This document shows positions 34,103 to 42,499 of a stretch of DNA of 64,000 nucleotides, one piece after another. A program made the translations under genes and the position numbers. Location of the stretch: NCBI RefSeq assembly GCF_018613605.1, contig NZ_JAGGPU010000020.1, forward strand, positions 263,626 to 327,625, given 5' to 3'. Numbering within the stretch: the stretch's first letter is position 1; every line of letters starts with the position of its first letter. The notes beneath the pieces were generated by a model. That model did no database searches. It was given only the letters and a program-made list of their open reading frames with translations, and was not told the DNA's origin. This DNA comes from Pedobacter sp. ISL-64. Its GTDB lineage: Bacteria; Bacteroidota; Bacteroidia; Sphingobacteriales; Sphingobacteriaceae.

Positions 34103-35800
34103 ATGAAATCGATTAAATATATATATAGTTCACTGTTTATTTTAGCTGCTGGATTAATGACTGCGCAGGCGCAGGATAAAAAGGCCGATGAAAAAGCAGT
34201 AGTAAATGAAGAAATTGAAGTAGTTCGTCCATATAAACCAATTTTGGCCGAGGCTGTAAAGCTGAGACGAAGCCCAAATTTAGATGATGTTAAAACTTAT
34301 AAAGCAAAATTAAACTATAGCATATTAGATAGAAAGCTGGAGTTAAACAGCGATATCCAAAAGTTACAGGCACAAGCTTTGGCCGAAGAAAAAGAAAGCA
34401 TATTGGTTAACAATTATGTAAAAGGTGCATTCGGATCGCTGGCTACCCTTTTGGGCGAAGCTTATTTTAACACCGGTAAAGATGAAGGTTTACAGGTTGG
34501 TGGATACTTTAAACATTTTAGTCAGGAAGGAAAGCTGAACAAGCAGAATAGCAGTAACCAACAATTAAGTGTTTTTGGCCGCAGTATCTTAGATCAAAAC
34601 ACAGTTAGTGGCCGCATTAATTTTGAACGTAACGGCACCTATTTTTATGGTATAGATGATACCAGGCCTACGCTTAACCCTAACCCTGATAAACAGGCCT
34701 TAACCACCATTGAACTGGAAGGCGAGCTGGTAAAAAACTTTACAGAAGATGAAGATGCTTTTAGTTATGCTTTAAAAGCCAATGGTTATATCTGGAATGA
34801 TAAATTCAGCGCAAAAGAAAACTACCTGAGCTTAAACGGTTATGTAAACAAACGTATTAATTCGTTAAACTTAGGTTTGGCCGCATCAACCGAATTCGGT
34901 AATAGCAAAGATGCTTTAACCAGCGTTGGCAATAACCTGTTGCGTTTAAATCCGTATATCCGTTTACAGGTTAAAGGTGCTAAAATTACAGCGGGGATTA
35001 ATTTTGTACAGGAATTTGGTGCTTTTAGCAGCTCTAAAATATTCCCTGCCATTACCGCCGATTTCACTTTAATTCCAGATTATTTACAGGTTTTCGGAGA
35101 AGTTAAAGGTGATGTAAACAGAAACTCGCTAAAAGGCTTTACCGATGAAAACCCTTGGTTAAACAGCAATATTGTGGTTAAAAATACGGTTGAAAAGTTA
35201 AGTTTCAGCGCTGGTATTAAAGGAACCGGCGGACCGGGTTTTGGTTACAAGGCGCGCGTATATGTAAAACAGTTTGATGATATGCCTTTGTTCGTGAACA
35301 ACTTTACTGACTTTAACAAATTTGATGTGATATACGATTTCGGTAAAACCAAATTAACAGGCTTAGAAGGTGAAATTTCTGTTCAGGTAAGTGATGCCTT
35401 AAAATGGACAGGTAAATTAAATATCGACGATTGGAAACCTGCCTCAGAAACCTACTCTTGGTTTAAACCAGGTTTAAAAGTAAGTTCGAACTTTGTTTAT
35501 ACCTATAATAAAAAACTAAGCTTTAACGCTGGTGTTGTAATTCAGGATGATATTAAAGCTAAAGTATATACCGGCGCTCCTGTTCCCGCTTCACAATACA
35601 TAATTCCCAATACCAATATAGAACTTATTGAAACGGTTAAAGGTTATGTAGATTTAGGCCTTGGTGCTGATTACCGCATCAACAAAAAATTCTCTGTTTT
35701 TGCTAAAGCAAACAATATCTTAAATACAAACTACAGCAGGTATTTGTACTATCAGGTAAACGGATTTAATATTTTCGGAGGATTAACGTATTCGTTTTAA
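34103..35800 (+). CDS. TonB-dependent-receptor-like outer membrane barrel
   Basis: A 565-residue exported protein (signal peptide YIYSSLFILAAGLMTAQA) with alternating hydrophobic beta strands and a C-terminus ending NIFGGLTYSF, a classic barrel end. After the signal comes a short conserved segment EEIEVVRPYKPILAEAVKLRR, which is reminiscent of a TonB-box/plug start but is not followed by a full plug domain. The last strands resemble TonB receptors (FAKANNILNTNYSRYLYY). It is four bases behind the TPR gene and surely co-transcribed. Likely a TPR-dependent outer-membrane partner; substrate unknown. A strong terminator follows. Confidence 0.8.
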   Translation: MKSIKYIYSSLFILAAGLMTAQAQDKKADEKAVVNEEIEVVRPYKPILAEAVKLRRSPNLDDVKTYKAKLNYSILDRKLELNSDIQKLQAQALAEEKESILVNNYVKGAFGSLATLLGEAYFNTGKDEGLQVGGYFKHFSQEGKLNKQNSSNQQLSVFGRSILDQNTVSGRINFERNGTYFYGIDDTRPTLNPNPDKQALTTIELEGELVKNFTEDEDAFSYALKANGYIWNDKFSAKENYLSLNGYVNKRINSLNLGLAASTEFGNSKDALTSVGNNLLRLNPYIRLQVKGAKITAGINFVQEFGAFSSSKIFPAITADFTLIPDYLQVFGEVKGDVNRNSLKGFTDENPWLNSNIVVKNTVEKLSFSAGIKGTGGPGFGYKARVYVKQFDDMPLFVNNFTDFNKFDVIYDFGKTKLTGLEGEISVQVSDALKWTGKLNIDDWKPASETYSWFKPGLKVSSNFVYTYNKKLSFNAGVVIQDDIKAKVYTGAPVPASQYIIPNTNIELIETVKGYVDLGLGADYRINKKFSVFAKANNILNTNYSRYLYYQVNGFNIFGGLTYSF

Positions 35801-35834
35801 GCGATAAAATCGTAAAATTCATTTTTAATATTTT

Positions 35835-35869
35835 ATACGCCTTTAAGTTAAACTTAAAGGCGTATTTTG
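35835..35869 (+). terminator. Terminator after the TPR-barrel pair
   Basis: 15-base arms (35835-35849 and 35851-35865) around a single base form a long perfect palindrome, ATACGCCTTTAAGTT and its complement, followed by a short T-run. Confidence 0.8.
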
Positions 35870-36024
35870 TTTGTAAGCTTAGGGGCGGCCGATCATCAGC
35901 AAAAACAACTTTAAGATAATTATTTCCACAAAGAATTATTAATACCTATTCTCTTAATTGAACAACATTAATATTGTTGTGATTTCGACTATATTTACTT
36001 TAGTTAGCGTAAAATTAAATCGGA

Positions 36025-36732
36025 ATGAGAATCCCAACAATACATGGATATATTGACAGAAGAATCTTAATTAACTTCACAGCCGACCCAAAGATTGTGA
36101 AAGAGCTGATTCCCTTTCCTTTTAGACCAAAAGTTTATATGGAAAAGGCCATTGTTGGAATATGCCTAATCAGACTAAAAAATATAAAACCAAAAGGGTT
36201 ACCAAACTTTATGGGTGTAAATTCTGAAAATGGTGCTCATCGAATTGCAGTTGAATGGGATGAGGACGGTGTAACAAAATCAGGAGTTTATATACCACGT
36301 CGGGATACTTCGCTAAAATTAAATGCGCTCGTTGGTGGACGAATATTTCCAGGTAAACACTTTCATGCAAAATTCAAAATAGAAGAAGAAAACGGTAATT
36401 ACCAAATTAGTTTTAAGAGCTCAGATAATACCGAGATATCAATTGATGCTAATGAGACTCCTTTGTTTAACAATAAATCAATTTTTAAAACACTAGAAAA
36501 TGCATCTGACTTTTTTGAAAACGGCGACCTTGGATATTCACCAAATAAAGACAAATTTGATGGTCTGAGATTAAAAGCATACCATTGGAAAGTTAGTCCA
36601 CTTGAGGTTTTGAAAGTAAAATCAAGTTTTTTTGAAAACGAAGATCTTTTCCCCCCAGGGTCGGTGACTTTTGACAATGCGCTGCTTATGACAAATGTTG
36701 AGCATGAATGGAAAAGTGAAACAAACAAATAA
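36025..36732 (+). CDS. DUF2071 (YqjF-like) protein
   Basis: A 235-residue soluble protein. The N-terminal IHGYIDRRILINFTADPKIVKELIPFPFRPKVY, the middle GVYIPRRDTSLKLNALVGGRIFPG and the C-terminal KVKSSFFENEDLFPPGSVTFDNALLM resemble DUF2071, a family with an acetoacetate-decarboxylase-like fold and no settled function. There is no signal peptide. TACTTTAG about 30 bases upstream is a one-mismatch promoter box. The following small secreted-protein gene starts 27 bases later and may share its transcript. Confidence 0.68.
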   Translation: MRIPTIHGYIDRRILINFTADPKIVKELIPFPFRPKVYMEKAIVGICLIRLKNIKPKGLPNFMGVNSENGAHRIAVEWDEDGVTKSGVYIPRRDTSLKLNALVGGRIFPGKHFHAKFKIEEENGNYQISFKSSDNTEISIDANETPLFNNKSIFKTLENASDFFENGDLGYSPNKDKFDGLRLKAYHWKVSPLEVLKVKSSFFENEDLFPPGSVTFDNALLMTNVEHEWKSETNK

Positions 36733-36759
36733 CTATAAAACATTATAGGTCTAACAAAA

Positions 36760-37317
36760 ATGAAGCAAATATTCATAACGATCTTAAGCATTTTCACCCT
36801 GACCTCTTACGGTCAGGACAAAAACAATTATACTCATTTCAATAAACTGACAGAAGTTGAAGGAACTGATTATGTAATTGCAAGTGTTGAAAATTGGGAA
36901 AAAATACCTGGTGCGAAAAACAAATACCTGCTGTTTATTAATACTAAAAACGGACAAACAAAACAGGTAGATTTCCCGAGCGATGGCTATTTTGAAAAAC
37001 TTGAACAGGTTAAGATTGACCACCTAGGGATCAATCAGATTATTATTTCAGCCCAAACTATTGATCTTGACGAAAAAAAGGGAATAGACTGGAACGACCC
37101 AAAACAAATTATAATCTTATCTCCTGATGGACAAAAAAGAACACAGTTAACAGATAACAAACTCTTTGTAAGGACCTGGGCTGTGAATAAACAAACAGGA
37201 ACCATTATTGTAACGGGCCACATTGACACAAACAATAATAACAAGTACGACAAAACGGATAAAAGCGAAATTCTAATTTACGACTTGAAAACCTTGAAAC
37301 CGGTTAGTAAAATTTGA
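36760..37317 (+). CDS. Hypothetical exported protein with an acidic DxNxN loop
   Basis: A 185-residue protein with a signal peptide (KQIFITILSIFTLTSYG, then Q-D) and a body of beta-propeller-blade-like strands (KNKYLLFINTKNGQ, IIILSPDGQKRTQLTDN, EILIYDLKTLKP), similar in style to TolB-like repeats. Near the C-terminus HIDTNNNNKYDKTDKSE looks like a calcium-binding loop of the DxNxNxxxD kind. No family was recognised firmly. It follows the DUF2071 gene in the same orientation. Confidence 0.65.
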   Translation: MKQIFITILSIFTLTSYGQDKNNYTHFNKLTEVEGTDYVIASVENWEKIPGAKNKYLLFINTKNGQTKQVDFPSDGYFEKLEQVKIDHLGINQIIISAQTIDLDEKKGIDWNDPKQIIILSPDGQKRTQLTDNKLFVRTWAVNKQTGTIIVTGHIDTNNNNKYDKTDKSEILIYDLKTLKPVSKI

Positions 37318-37422
37318 GAAGGCCCATACCAAGTTTTTCTCTCATTAGATTTGAAATTTCTGTTTTCTATCATCTCTTATGAATTTTCAATACTAATCAT
37401 TTCAATTTTGTTCCTACTATAA

Positions 37423-38916
37423 TTATTTAAACCGATATCCTATCCCAATCCTAAAAACCTGATTGGTCTGTTTAAAAGAGCCCGAACTATTGCTCACCTT
37501 GAATGGAGTTAACCATTGGTAGCTTCCATTGATATCAAATTGTTTAATGTGAATACTGATGCCGCCCGTAAACCCTACATTTACCTTATTGCTTACTGTA
37601 TTTACTAAGGTCGAGTCGATTTGCTTGCTATGGTATAGTGTATCACGTGGATCGGCTATCGGGTTTAATCTGGCTATCATTGCAGACTGCTTGCCCACAA
37701 AACTAATTACCGGACCTACTTTAACACTTATATGTTTTGAAAGCCTATAGGCTGCTGTTAAAGGAATATCTACTGTAATCACTTTTCGTGTAGCTGCAAT
37801 TGTAAACGGCGGTAACGAATCAGGACGGTAATAACTTGGATGTGTAAATTCTCCTGCAATTTTTTGATAGCTATTAACATTTACGCCAACAGAAAGCTGC
37901 CATTTTTTGCTTAATAAGTAAGCACCAGATATGCCGACATAAAAACTACTGTTGCCTTTTTGCACATTCATTCCTGTTGTTACACCATAACTATATGTAG
38001 GCACTATAATTTCGCTTTCTTGTTTAATTTTAGTCGTTTTGATTTTGGGTGATTTGACATTTTTTACTTTCTGGGTTTTACCTCCAGTGGTGCGGTCTTC
38101 TTTATTGTTGCTTCCCTTCCTACGGTTATTTATTGAGGATGCACTTTGTGAATCGCCAGGGGCATAGGTTTGTAAAACAGCCCTTTGGTTTAAAATGGAA
38201 GCAGGTTGTTTAAAAAATCCATTTGTTTCCTGATAACTATTTGGTATTAATAACAAATTTTGTCCGTTCATAAATGAACTATCAACATTCCGGCCTTTAG
38301 ATTCATGATCATCAGCTTTTGAGCCAGGCTTTGATGATCTCGAACTTAAAATTTCAAATCGTCCAAAATGATGACGTCTTTGTGTACCATCGTGTTTGTT
38401 TTTAATGGGAGAACCAGCATTCGGTTTAGCGGCAAATGAAATAATGTTTTCATTGCCATTCACCCGTTTTACATCCTGAACAGATCCATTGTCAATATTT
38501 TTATTTTGTTCAGCAAGATCATTAACTGCATTTCCATCCCGATCAACACTATCCTTAATTATTATTGTATCGGCAAAATTGCTGTAATTTATCACCTTGC
38601 TACTATCAACAACTATTGAATCCAGAATTGCGGGTTTAACTTTCTTTTCTATTTCTTTCTGTTTATTTTTTGATTTCAGAACTGCAAAGTAGCCTACAGC
38701 AGAAACCGTAGCAGCTACAGATAATGTATACCCAATTATTTTAAACAGTTTCGCTCCTGTAGATAGATGAGTACCGGGGCCACCGATCGTACTGATTGGC
38801 ATTTGCTCGTTAAGCAGTTTGTGCATACCCGCCCATGAGGCATCCGAAGCATCCTTAATTGGAAGACTATCGAATTTATTGCGCCAGAGTTTATGATACC
38901 ATGCTGAATTTCTCAT
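37423..38916 (-). CDS. One-TM protein with C-terminal outer-membrane-type barrel, sigma-linked
   Basis: A 497-residue protein with no N-terminal signal peptide. Residues 1-55 are soluble (AWYHKLWRNKFDSLPIKDASDASWAGMHKLL), a single membrane helix follows at about 57-80 (IIGYTLSVAATVSAVGYFAVL), then a long Asn/Ser/Lys-rich linker (about 85-320) and a C-terminal PorT-like beta-barrel (about 325-497, ending FRIGIGYRFK). Its start overlaps the stop of the ECF sigma gene by four bases (ATGA). The position and the N-terminal cytoplasmic part suggest an anti-sigma role, with the barrel as an outer-membrane or periplasmic sensor; this is inference. The mixed topology is unusual. Confidence 0.75.
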   Translation of the reverse strand: MRNSAWYHKLWRNKFDSLPIKDASDASWAGMHKLLNEQMPISTIGGPGTHLSTGAKLFKIIGYTLSVAATVSAVGYFAVLKSKNKQKEIEKKVKPAILDSIVVDSSKVINYSNFADTIIIKDSVDRDGNAVNDLAEQNKNIDNGSVQDVKRVNGNENIISFAAKPNAGSPIKNKHDGTQRRHHFGRFEILSSRSSKPGSKADDHESKGRNVDSSFMNGQNLLLIPNSYQETNGFFKQPASILNQRAVLQTYAPGDSQSASSINNRRKGSNNKEDRTTGGKTQKVKNVKSPKIKTTKIKQESEIIVPTYSYGVTTGMNVQKGNSSFYVGISGAYLLSKKWQLSVGVNVNSYQKIAGEFTHPSYYRPDSLPPFTIAATRKVITVDIPLTAAYRLSKHISVKVGPVISFVGKQSAMIARLNPIADPRDTLYHSKQIDSTLVNTVSNKVNVGFTGGISIHIKQFDINGSYQWLTPFKVSNSSGSFKQTNQVFRIGIGYRFK

Positions 38917-39488
38917 CTTTTTTTTATGTTTTCAGTTGGTTTATCAATTGCTGAGGATGTTAACATTTTCCTCAACTGTTTCTTTGCCTCTGAGAGGTGC
39001 CACCTGGAGGTGCTCTCAGTAATATCCAAATGTTCTCCAATTTCTTTGTGCGAATAACCATCAATAACTGAAAGGTTAAAAACCAACTGCGTAGCGGCTG
39101 GCAATAAGCGTATCAATTTTAGGAGATCTTCTACGAAAAGTTTATCCAACACCGAAGGCTGGATAAAAATCTCTTCTATTTCATCTGAACTAATCGTTTC
39201 GTTAAATTTCGCCTCTTTTCGGCTAATATCAATACACGACCTTACCATCACCGTCCTAATCCAGGCACCAAATTCTCCTTTTTTAGCATCGAAAGTATGG
39301 ATATGTTGAAAAACCTTCAAAAAACCAACGCTCAGCGCATCATGCGCCAGATCATCTGATTTTAAATACCGTAAACATATACGCAGCATATCGGCGTAAT
39401 AGCGCTTGTAAAGATCTTCCTGTGCTTGCCGCTCATTGGCTTTGCAACCTTTGATTAGTTTAGTATCCTGCTTAAAAAAAAGGTTCAT
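38913..39488 (-). CDS. ECF RNA polymerase sigma factor
   Basis: A 191-residue group IV sigma factor. The region 2 helices are in AQEDLYKRYYADMLRICLRYLKSDDLAHDALSVGFLKVF, and region 4 in AATQLVFNLSVIDGYSHKEIGEHLDITESTSRWHLSEAKKQL. There is no region 3, as expected for the class. It would direct RNA polymerase to a small regulon. The overlapping downstream gene is a candidate anti-sigma. The upstream gap holds two outward-facing copies of one promoter-like pattern, one pointing at this gene, so it is probably autoregulated and also drives the divergent methyltransferase gene (inference). Confidence 0.92.
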   Translation of the reverse strand: MNLFFKQDTKLIKGCKANERQAQEDLYKRYYADMLRICLRYLKSDDLAHDALSVGFLKVFQHIHTFDAKKGEFGAWIRTVMVRSCIDISRKEAKFNETISSDEIEEIFIQPSVLDKLFVEDLLKLIRLLPAATQLVFNLSVIDGYSHKEIGEHLDITESTSRWHLSEAKKQLRKMLTSSAIDKPTENIKKR

Positions 39489-39529
39489 CCATTTGGGTCG
39501 GTAAGCGGTTTTTCATCGTGTTATAATAA

Positions 39530-39561
39530 GGTTACGTAGTGAGTATGAAAAACGCTGGGTT
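39530..39561 (-). promoter_or_regulatory. Candidate ECF promoter facing the sigma gene
   Basis: The minus strand reads AACCCAGCGTTTTT, 11 bases, CGTAACC. It is 41 bases upstream of the sigma start codon and matches the divergent copy at 39599-39631 in sequence and spacing. Confidence 0.6.
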
Positions 39562-39598
39562 AAAATTAATTTTTTTCGTTAATACATTTTTATTTTTC

Positions 39599-39631
39599 AA
39601 CCAAGCGTTTTTAGAACCCGGTTCGTATACC
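39599..39631 (+). promoter_or_regulatory. Candidate ECF promoter facing the methyltransferase gene
   Basis: AACCAAGCGTTTTT, 11 bases, CGTATACC, 18 bases upstream of the ATG at 39650. Confidence 0.6.
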
Positions 39632-39649
39632 TTATAAACCCCCTACTCT

Positions 39650-40552
39650 ATGCACCATAATGAAAGCTATAACAGACATAACGAATGGTACAATACACAT
39701 TTCCCGTCAGAGCGTTCTAAAACTGACCTTTACGGGAAGGCAAGGGCCAGGGGTAAAAACAATGTAGCTTACTGGCTCCAAAAACTCTTCTTTAACTGTC
39801 TTGACCCACTTTTGGATAAAAAAGAACAGCGTTGGCTTACTATAGGAGATGCCTACGGTTTTGATGCGCAGTACATTCTAAATTCAGGCAATCATGCATT
39901 GGCAACCGATCTGAACACCGATTTTTTAACGGTTGCGCAAAAGGAAGGGATTATTAACGCCTGCGCTGCAGAAAACGCTGAAAAACTTTCACAACAAGAC
40001 AATAGCTTTGATTTTGTGCTTTGCAAAGAATCTTACCATCATTTCCCCAGGCCCTACGCCGCAATGTATGAGATGATCAGAGTGGCCAGATCAGGGGTGA
40101 TTGTAATGGAACCGCAAGATCCGGTAATAAAAATGCCGTTACTATTAATGTTAAGCAATCTTTTTGCCCGAAACGGGCAATTTATTAACAAACTATGGAA
40201 AAACCGTTTTTCATTTGAGCCTGTTGGAAATTTTGTATACAAGGTTTCTGAACGGGAATTTGAAAAACTGGCGGCTGGTTTAGGTCTGCCGATGGTGGGC
40301 TTTAAAAAAATTAACCCCAATTACTGGTTTAAAGGGGCAGAATCGATACCCACTGATCAACACAACAGGCAGTTTCTCTTTATCAAAACGAAGAAGTTTC
40401 TTTTTGACATCCTCGTTAAATTAAGGGCTATGCCATCACAGGTGTTAACGGCAGTTATTTTTAAACAATTACCTGATGAGCACACGATTAATCTGCTTAA
40501 GAAAAGCGGTTACCACCTGGTTTACATTCCCCAAAATCCTTATCTAAATTAA
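39650..40552 (+). CDS. Class I SAM-dependent methyltransferase
   Basis: A 300-residue enzyme with the Rossmann-type SAM fold: motif I WLTIGDAYGFDAQYI (around 62-76), the acidic end of strand 2 in ALATDLNTDFL, NACAAENAEKL, and motif IV NSFDFVLCKESYHHFPRPYAAMYEMIRVAR. The C-terminal third (FVYKVSEREFEKLAAGLGLPM onward) is family-specific. The substrate is unknown; UbiE-like small-molecule methylation is possible. It is transcribed divergently from the ECF sigma gene from a gap with matching promoter-like sites, and precedes a small membrane-protein gene. Confidence 0.88.
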   Translation: MHHNESYNRHNEWYNTHFPSERSKTDLYGKARARGKNNVAYWLQKLFFNCLDPLLDKKEQRWLTIGDAYGFDAQYILNSGNHALATDLNTDFLTVAQKEGIINACAAENAEKLSQQDNSFDFVLCKESYHHFPRPYAAMYEMIRVARSGVIVMEPQDPVIKMPLLLMLSNLFARNGQFINKLWKNRFSFEPVGNFVYKVSEREFEKLAAGLGLPMVGFKKINPNYWFKGAESIPTDQHNRQFLFIKTKKFLFDILVKLRAMPSQVLTAVIFKQLPDEHTINLLKKSGYHLVYIPQNPYLN

Positions 40553-40594
40553 ACAATATCCACTCTTATCATTTCACACATATCTAAATAAAAC

Positions 40595-40840
40595 ATGAAA
40601 ATTAACTCAACACCTAAAATCCTTTATTTTTTCTCAATCTTAATGTTACTGGGGTTTTTGATACTAACTTACTTTTTTTATCCCCGTGTGCTATGGAGCG
40701 AGTTCTTCGCATCAGCAGCTATTTTTTTGCCCATTGCGGTTGGGATAATTACTTCTGCTATTCTTTTATTCCTGGGCATATACCTGATGATAAAAGGCCT
40801 TAACCACGGAAAAGAAAAAAAACACGTTAGATATTTATAG
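40595..40840 (+). CDS. Small two-TM membrane protein
   Basis: An 81-residue protein with two strong hydrophobic helices (ILYFFSILMLLGFLILTYFFY and FLPIAVGIITSAILLFLGIYLMI) and a basic tail (KGLNHGKEKKHVRYL). It lies 42 bases after the methyltransferase gene in the same direction and probably belongs to the same ECF-controlled unit. No family recognised. Confidence 0.62.
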   Translation: MKINSTPKILYFFSILMLLGFLILTYFFYPRVLWSEFFASAAIFLPIAVGIITSAILLFLGIYLMIKGLNHGKEKKHVRYL

Positions 40841-40896
40841 TCATTAAAACCTACTATTATTATGGGTGATTTAGCTGTATCCTCTATATCCATTCA

Positions 40897-42498
40897 TTAC
40901 TTATCCCACCACACCCTAGCAGTAAGTACATCGCCTCCAGCTATTCTGGCTACAGCATCTTTATAATTTTGGGGGTTGTTCAGCACCTCTGTTGATAGGT
41001 AGATCATCCTGCGGGGAATGGTGCCATTGGTAACGTTGCCTTTGTAATTTACGGGAATAAGTTTAGGATAATCACTCCGTTTCCAGTTTAGCCAGGCCTC
41101 TATAAAATTAAAATTGGTACCGGTAGCTACCCAGTATTGCAAATTTATGGCACTCAATGCGCTTTGTGTACTGCTTTCATCAAGCGAATTCTGGTTAACA
41201 AAAGCGGTAATTTTATTGGAATCAACCGCAGCCAGAGGATCTAACTGGACAAGCGACTGTATAGCCCCGGTTAATCCGTTGGTATAATGTAGTTTTGCCG
41301 TGCCATTAATATTCCAGCCCCTTACCTTAGCTTCGGCCAGTAGAAATTCAGTTTCTGCGTAACTCAGGATAAAAATTGGCCCACCTAGTTTAAGGTACAT
41401 CGCGGTGCGTGGTCTGGAATACTTTCCGAGCGGGGCAAGGTCACTTCCGCTACCTGTACCACCCGGATAGTTTGGCGAACGACTGATATCGGTGGTTCCA
41501 CCCTGTAGATCGTATCCATTTGGCAACCCAAGCTGAACAGCTGCATCGGTATCTCCACTTAAATTCTGATTCGCATTTTTGGCCAATCCATCTTTTGGTA
41601 CTTCACCTATCACTTCCAACCTGGGGTCGTTGGTATTTTTTAACTGATCAATTAAGGTTTTACTCCACCGTACTTCCAAATAGTCGGAAAATGTTCTTAA
41701 AGCAAGCGATGTTCCATTTTGACTGTTAAAAGAGGAAGCATCGGTTAAAAGAATCGCATTGTCATTGATACTGTTAAAAGTTTTGCCCGCAGCCTTTTCG
41801 GCCCAAATTCTGGCCTTATCCGGATCTACTTTCGTTAATCGCATGGCAATCCTAACCATTAACGAATAACCAAATTTTTTCCATTTACCGATATCGCCTT
41901 TATAAAAAAGATCAGCACTTGGTCTGGGTTTTTCGGCATCCAATTGCGCGGTAGCCGTTTCGAGATCGTTCAGCATGTGGGTATAAATATCTTCCTGACG
42001 ATCGTAAACGGGATATTTAACACCTTGCATCGCTTTAACAGCCTGTGTATAGGGCACATCACCATAAGCGTCGGTAATCCGTTGCAAAATCAATACGAAC
42101 ATGATATCACCAATCGCAATCAGGTTTTTATAGGCCGCTGGATCTTTTAATCTGGCCAGTCGTTGCATCTCTCTGATGTAGGAGGCATCAGCATAACCTT
42201 CATCAAAAATACGACCCTGATAATCGGTAAAACTGCCCACGTTGATGTATTTATCACCATTGTTGTAATAATAATAAGTTGAGGCAAGCAACTGCATCAT
42301 AGTACTCTGATACAGAAGCTGGTAATAACCCAAATTGGCATATTTTAACTGTGCCTGTGCAAGCAAGCTGTTGGGATCATAATTGTCTTCTGTGAGTTTG
42401 GTTGGATCTGTATTGATTTCATCCAGCTTTCCCTTAGAACAGCTGCCCATTAAAGCCAGGAAAAAAGCACCCAAAACACACAACTTTCTCATGGCCAT
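40897..42498 (-). CDS. SusD/RagB-type nutrient-binding lipoprotein (locus A)
   Basis: An outer-membrane surface lipoprotein that caps the SusC transporter and binds glycans. It starts at ATG 42498 or 42492; upstream codons would overlap susC. A lipoprotein signal (LCVLGAFFLALMGSC) precedes KLDEINTDPTKLTEDNYDPNSLL, the usual SusD-like_2 opening, followed by TPR-like helices (QRITDAYGDVPYTQAVK, PVYDRQEDIYTHMLNDLETA) and the C-terminal FILSYAETEFLLAEAKVRGW and EAWLNWKRSDYPKLIPV. About 533 residues. The start lies one or two codons after the susC stop, so translation is coupled. Confidence 0.93.
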   Translation of the reverse strand: MAMRKLCVLGAFFLALMGSCSKGKLDEINTDPTKLTEDNYDPNSLLAQAQLKYANLGYYQLLYQSTMMQLLASTYYYYNNGDKYINVGSFTDYQGRIFDEGYADASYIREMQRLARLKDPAAYKNLIAIGDIMFVLILQRITDAYGDVPYTQAVKAMQGVKYPVYDRQEDIYTHMLNDLETATAQLDAEKPRPSADLFYKGDIGKWKKFGYSLMVRIAMRLTKVDPDKARIWAEKAAGKTFNSINDNAILLTDASSFNSQNGTSLALRTFSDYLEVRWSKTLIDQLKNTNDPRLEVIGEVPKDGLAKNANQNLSGDTDAAVQLGLPNGYDLQGGTTDISRSPNYPGGTGSGSDLAPLGKYSRPRTAMYLKLGGPIFILSYAETEFLLAEAKVRGWNINGTAKLHYTNGLTGAIQSLVQLDPLAAVDSNKITAFVNQNSLDESSTQSALSAINLQYWVATGTNFNFIEAWLNWKRSDYPKLIPVNYKGNVTNGTIPRRMIYLSTEVLNNPQNYKDAVARIAGGDVLTARVWWDK

Positions 42499-42499
42499 G

